DNA from: Kineosporia corallincola
Lineage (GTDB): Bacteria; Actinomycetota; Actinomycetes; Actinomycetales; Kineosporiaceae
Reading direction: 5' to 3'
Length of the DNA stretch: 64,000 bases
Assembly: GCF_018499875.1 (NCBI RefSeq)
Contig: NZ_JAHBAY010000006.1
Location: 1-64,000 of the forward strand
Positions 63,105-64,000 of this stretch are shown in pieces (positions within the stretch are counted from its first letter, which is position 1; every line of letters begins with the position of its first letter). The position numbers and the translations under genes are program-made. The notes under the pieces are model-generated. The model was not told the origin of the DNA and did no database searches. It saw nothing but the letters and a program-made list of their open reading frames with translations.

Positions 63105-64000
63105 TTACGGGGCAGAGGTGTCCGGCACCGTGACGCCACCGATCTGGCTGGGCAGGTCGGCCAGCCTGCGGGGGCTGAGGATGAACCCGGCGCCCCAGCT
63201 GAGGTGCATGGTGGCGGTGACCAGGGGCAGGCGCACCCAGGCGCCGGGGGGCAGTCCCCGGCCCTCGAAGGCCGACCCGGCGCAGATCGCGACCAGGTAG
63301 CCGGCGGGCAGCACCGCAGCCGGCTTGACCCCGGCGGCGGCCAGGCCGAGCCCACCCACCACACCGGCCAGCGCCAGCGGCGGGGCCAGGTAGCGGAAGT
63401 TGACCGTGCCCTCGTGCCGCCGCATGACCACGCGACGCCAGCGACCGTAGAAGAAGTACTGCCGGCTCAGCGCCTTGACCGTGCTGCGCGGCCGGTAGGC
63501 CACCTTCAGCCTGGGCTGGAACCAGACCCGGCCGCCGGTGCGGCGGATGCGCAGGTTCATCTCCCAGTCCTGCGCGCGCAGGAAGGTCTCGTCGTAGCCG
63601 CCGACGCGCTCCAGCGCGGAGCGGCGGAACACGCCGAGGTACACCGTGTCGGCCTCACCGGCGGAACCGCCGGTGTGGAACGAGGCGTTGCCTACACCCA
63701 GCTTGCTGGTCATCGCGCGTGCCACGGCGTGCTCGAACGGAGTCTCCCCCTCGGCGGCCATGACACCCCCGACGTTGTCGGCACCGGTCTCGCGCATGGT
63801 CTCGACGGCGATCCGGATGTAGTCGCGGGGCAGCATCGCGTGACCGTCGATGCGCACCACGACCGGGTACTTGGTCTCGGCGATCGCCGCGTTCAGGCCG
63901 GCCGGGGTGCTGCCGTGCGGGTCCGGGTTGCGCACCGTGATGATGCGCGAGTCGGAGGCCGCCAGGCGCTCGGCGATCTGGTCGGTGTGATCCTTCGACG
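63105..64000 (-). CDS. ExoA-like GT2 glycosyltransferase (5' end beyond the window)
   Basis: Partial: the reading frame stays open to the right edge, so the N-terminal nucleotide-binding part is missing. About 298 residues are visible. TPAGLNAAIAETKYPVVVRIDGHAMLPRDYIRIAVETMRETGADNVGG covers the DxD-type donor site (RIDGHA), GGYDETFLRAQDWEMNLRIRRTGGRVWFQPRLKV the catalytic ED/QxxRW-like region (QDWEMN), and two to three TM helices (about 190-270) close the protein. The pattern is that of succinoglycan-type ExoA GT2 enzymes that extend an exopolysaccharide repeat. Convergent with the GT4 gene. Confidence 0.9.
   Translation of the reverse strand, partial: SKDHTDQIAERLAASDSRIITVRNPDPHGSTPAGLNAAIAETKYPVVVRIDGHAMLPRDYIRIAVETMRETGADNVGGVMAAEGETPFEHAVARAMTSKLGVGNASFHTGGSAGEADTVYLGVFRRSALERVGGYDETFLRAQDWEMNLRIRRTGGRVWFQPRLKVAYRPRSTVKALSRQYFFYGRWRRVVMRRHEGTVNFRYLAPPLALAGVVGGLGLAAAGVKPAAVLPAGYLVAICAGSAFEGRGLPPGAWVRLPLVTATMHLSWGAGFILSPRRLADLPSQIGGVTVPDTSAP

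Overview
The window is a high-GC chromosomal segment of an actinobacterium. Evidence: GTG and TTG starts are common, third codon positions are strongly G/C, and the lineage markers MtrA-MtrB-LpqB, a WhiB-family Fe-S regulator and the coenzyme F420 genes are all present. Gene order around secA-hpf-comF-lpqB-mtrB-mtrA, and again around ahcY, SIS/Trm112/phosphomannomutase, DUF3499, DUF5719, whiB and fbiA-fbiB, follows the order I recall for Streptomyces and (partly) Mycobacterium. I cannot name the genus. I saw no rRNA, tRNA, CRISPR array, insertion sequence or prophage gene, so this looks like stable core chromosome.

Region 1 (1-13153, mostly minus strand) holds core export, ribosome-hibernation and cell-envelope signalling: secA, a divergent GNAT acetyltransferase pair, a YcaQ-type winged-helix protein, hpf, comF, then the tightly coupled mtrA-mtrB-lpqB operon. 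Region 2 (13297-21656) has a membrane operon: a protein with a Trp/Gln/Gly-rich tail, DUF4129, DUF4350, a MoxR AAA ATPase and DUF58. A dienelactone-hydrolase-like gene, a SpoIIM-like membrane protein and an RDD-family membrane protein follow. Region 3 (21803-28391, minus) is metabolism: S-adenosylhomocysteinase with an ArsR-type regulator upstream, a cation-diffusion-facilitator transporter, a sugar-phosphate isomerase-like SIS protein, a Trm112-like zinc protein and phosphomannomutase. Region 4 (28490-40872) has small zinc-finger and DUF proteins, a degenerate metallopeptidase homologue, a 1668-residue glycosyltransferase-membrane fusion coupled to a DUF5719 protein, whiB, the F420 genes fbiA and fbiB (the latter without a recognisable nitroreductase domain) and a DNA glycosylase.

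Region 5 (40901-64000) is an envelope glycan locus. It contains a flippase-like UPF0104 membrane protein, many glycosyltransferases, a TIGR03089 protein, a SpoIID/LytB-type protein next to a large secreted PGRP-type amidase, a methyltransferase, UDP-GlcNAc 2-epimerase, a UDP-HexNAc dehydrogenase, an ABC-2 polysaccharide exporter (permease plus ATPase) and a GT2 gene that runs off the right edge. Epimerase, dehydrogenase and ABC exporter together suggest a ManNAc-uronate-containing surface polymer made in the cytoplasm and exported by the ABC route (inference).

Several intergenic hairpins are exceptionally clean: 331-365, 21754-21787, 28490-28526, 29041-29093, 47387-47420 and 63054-63091. A 17-bp inverted repeat at 61862-61921 encloses the annotated start of a glycosyltransferase. 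Many genes are joined by 4-nt ATGA/GTGA overlaps, showing translationally coupled operons.
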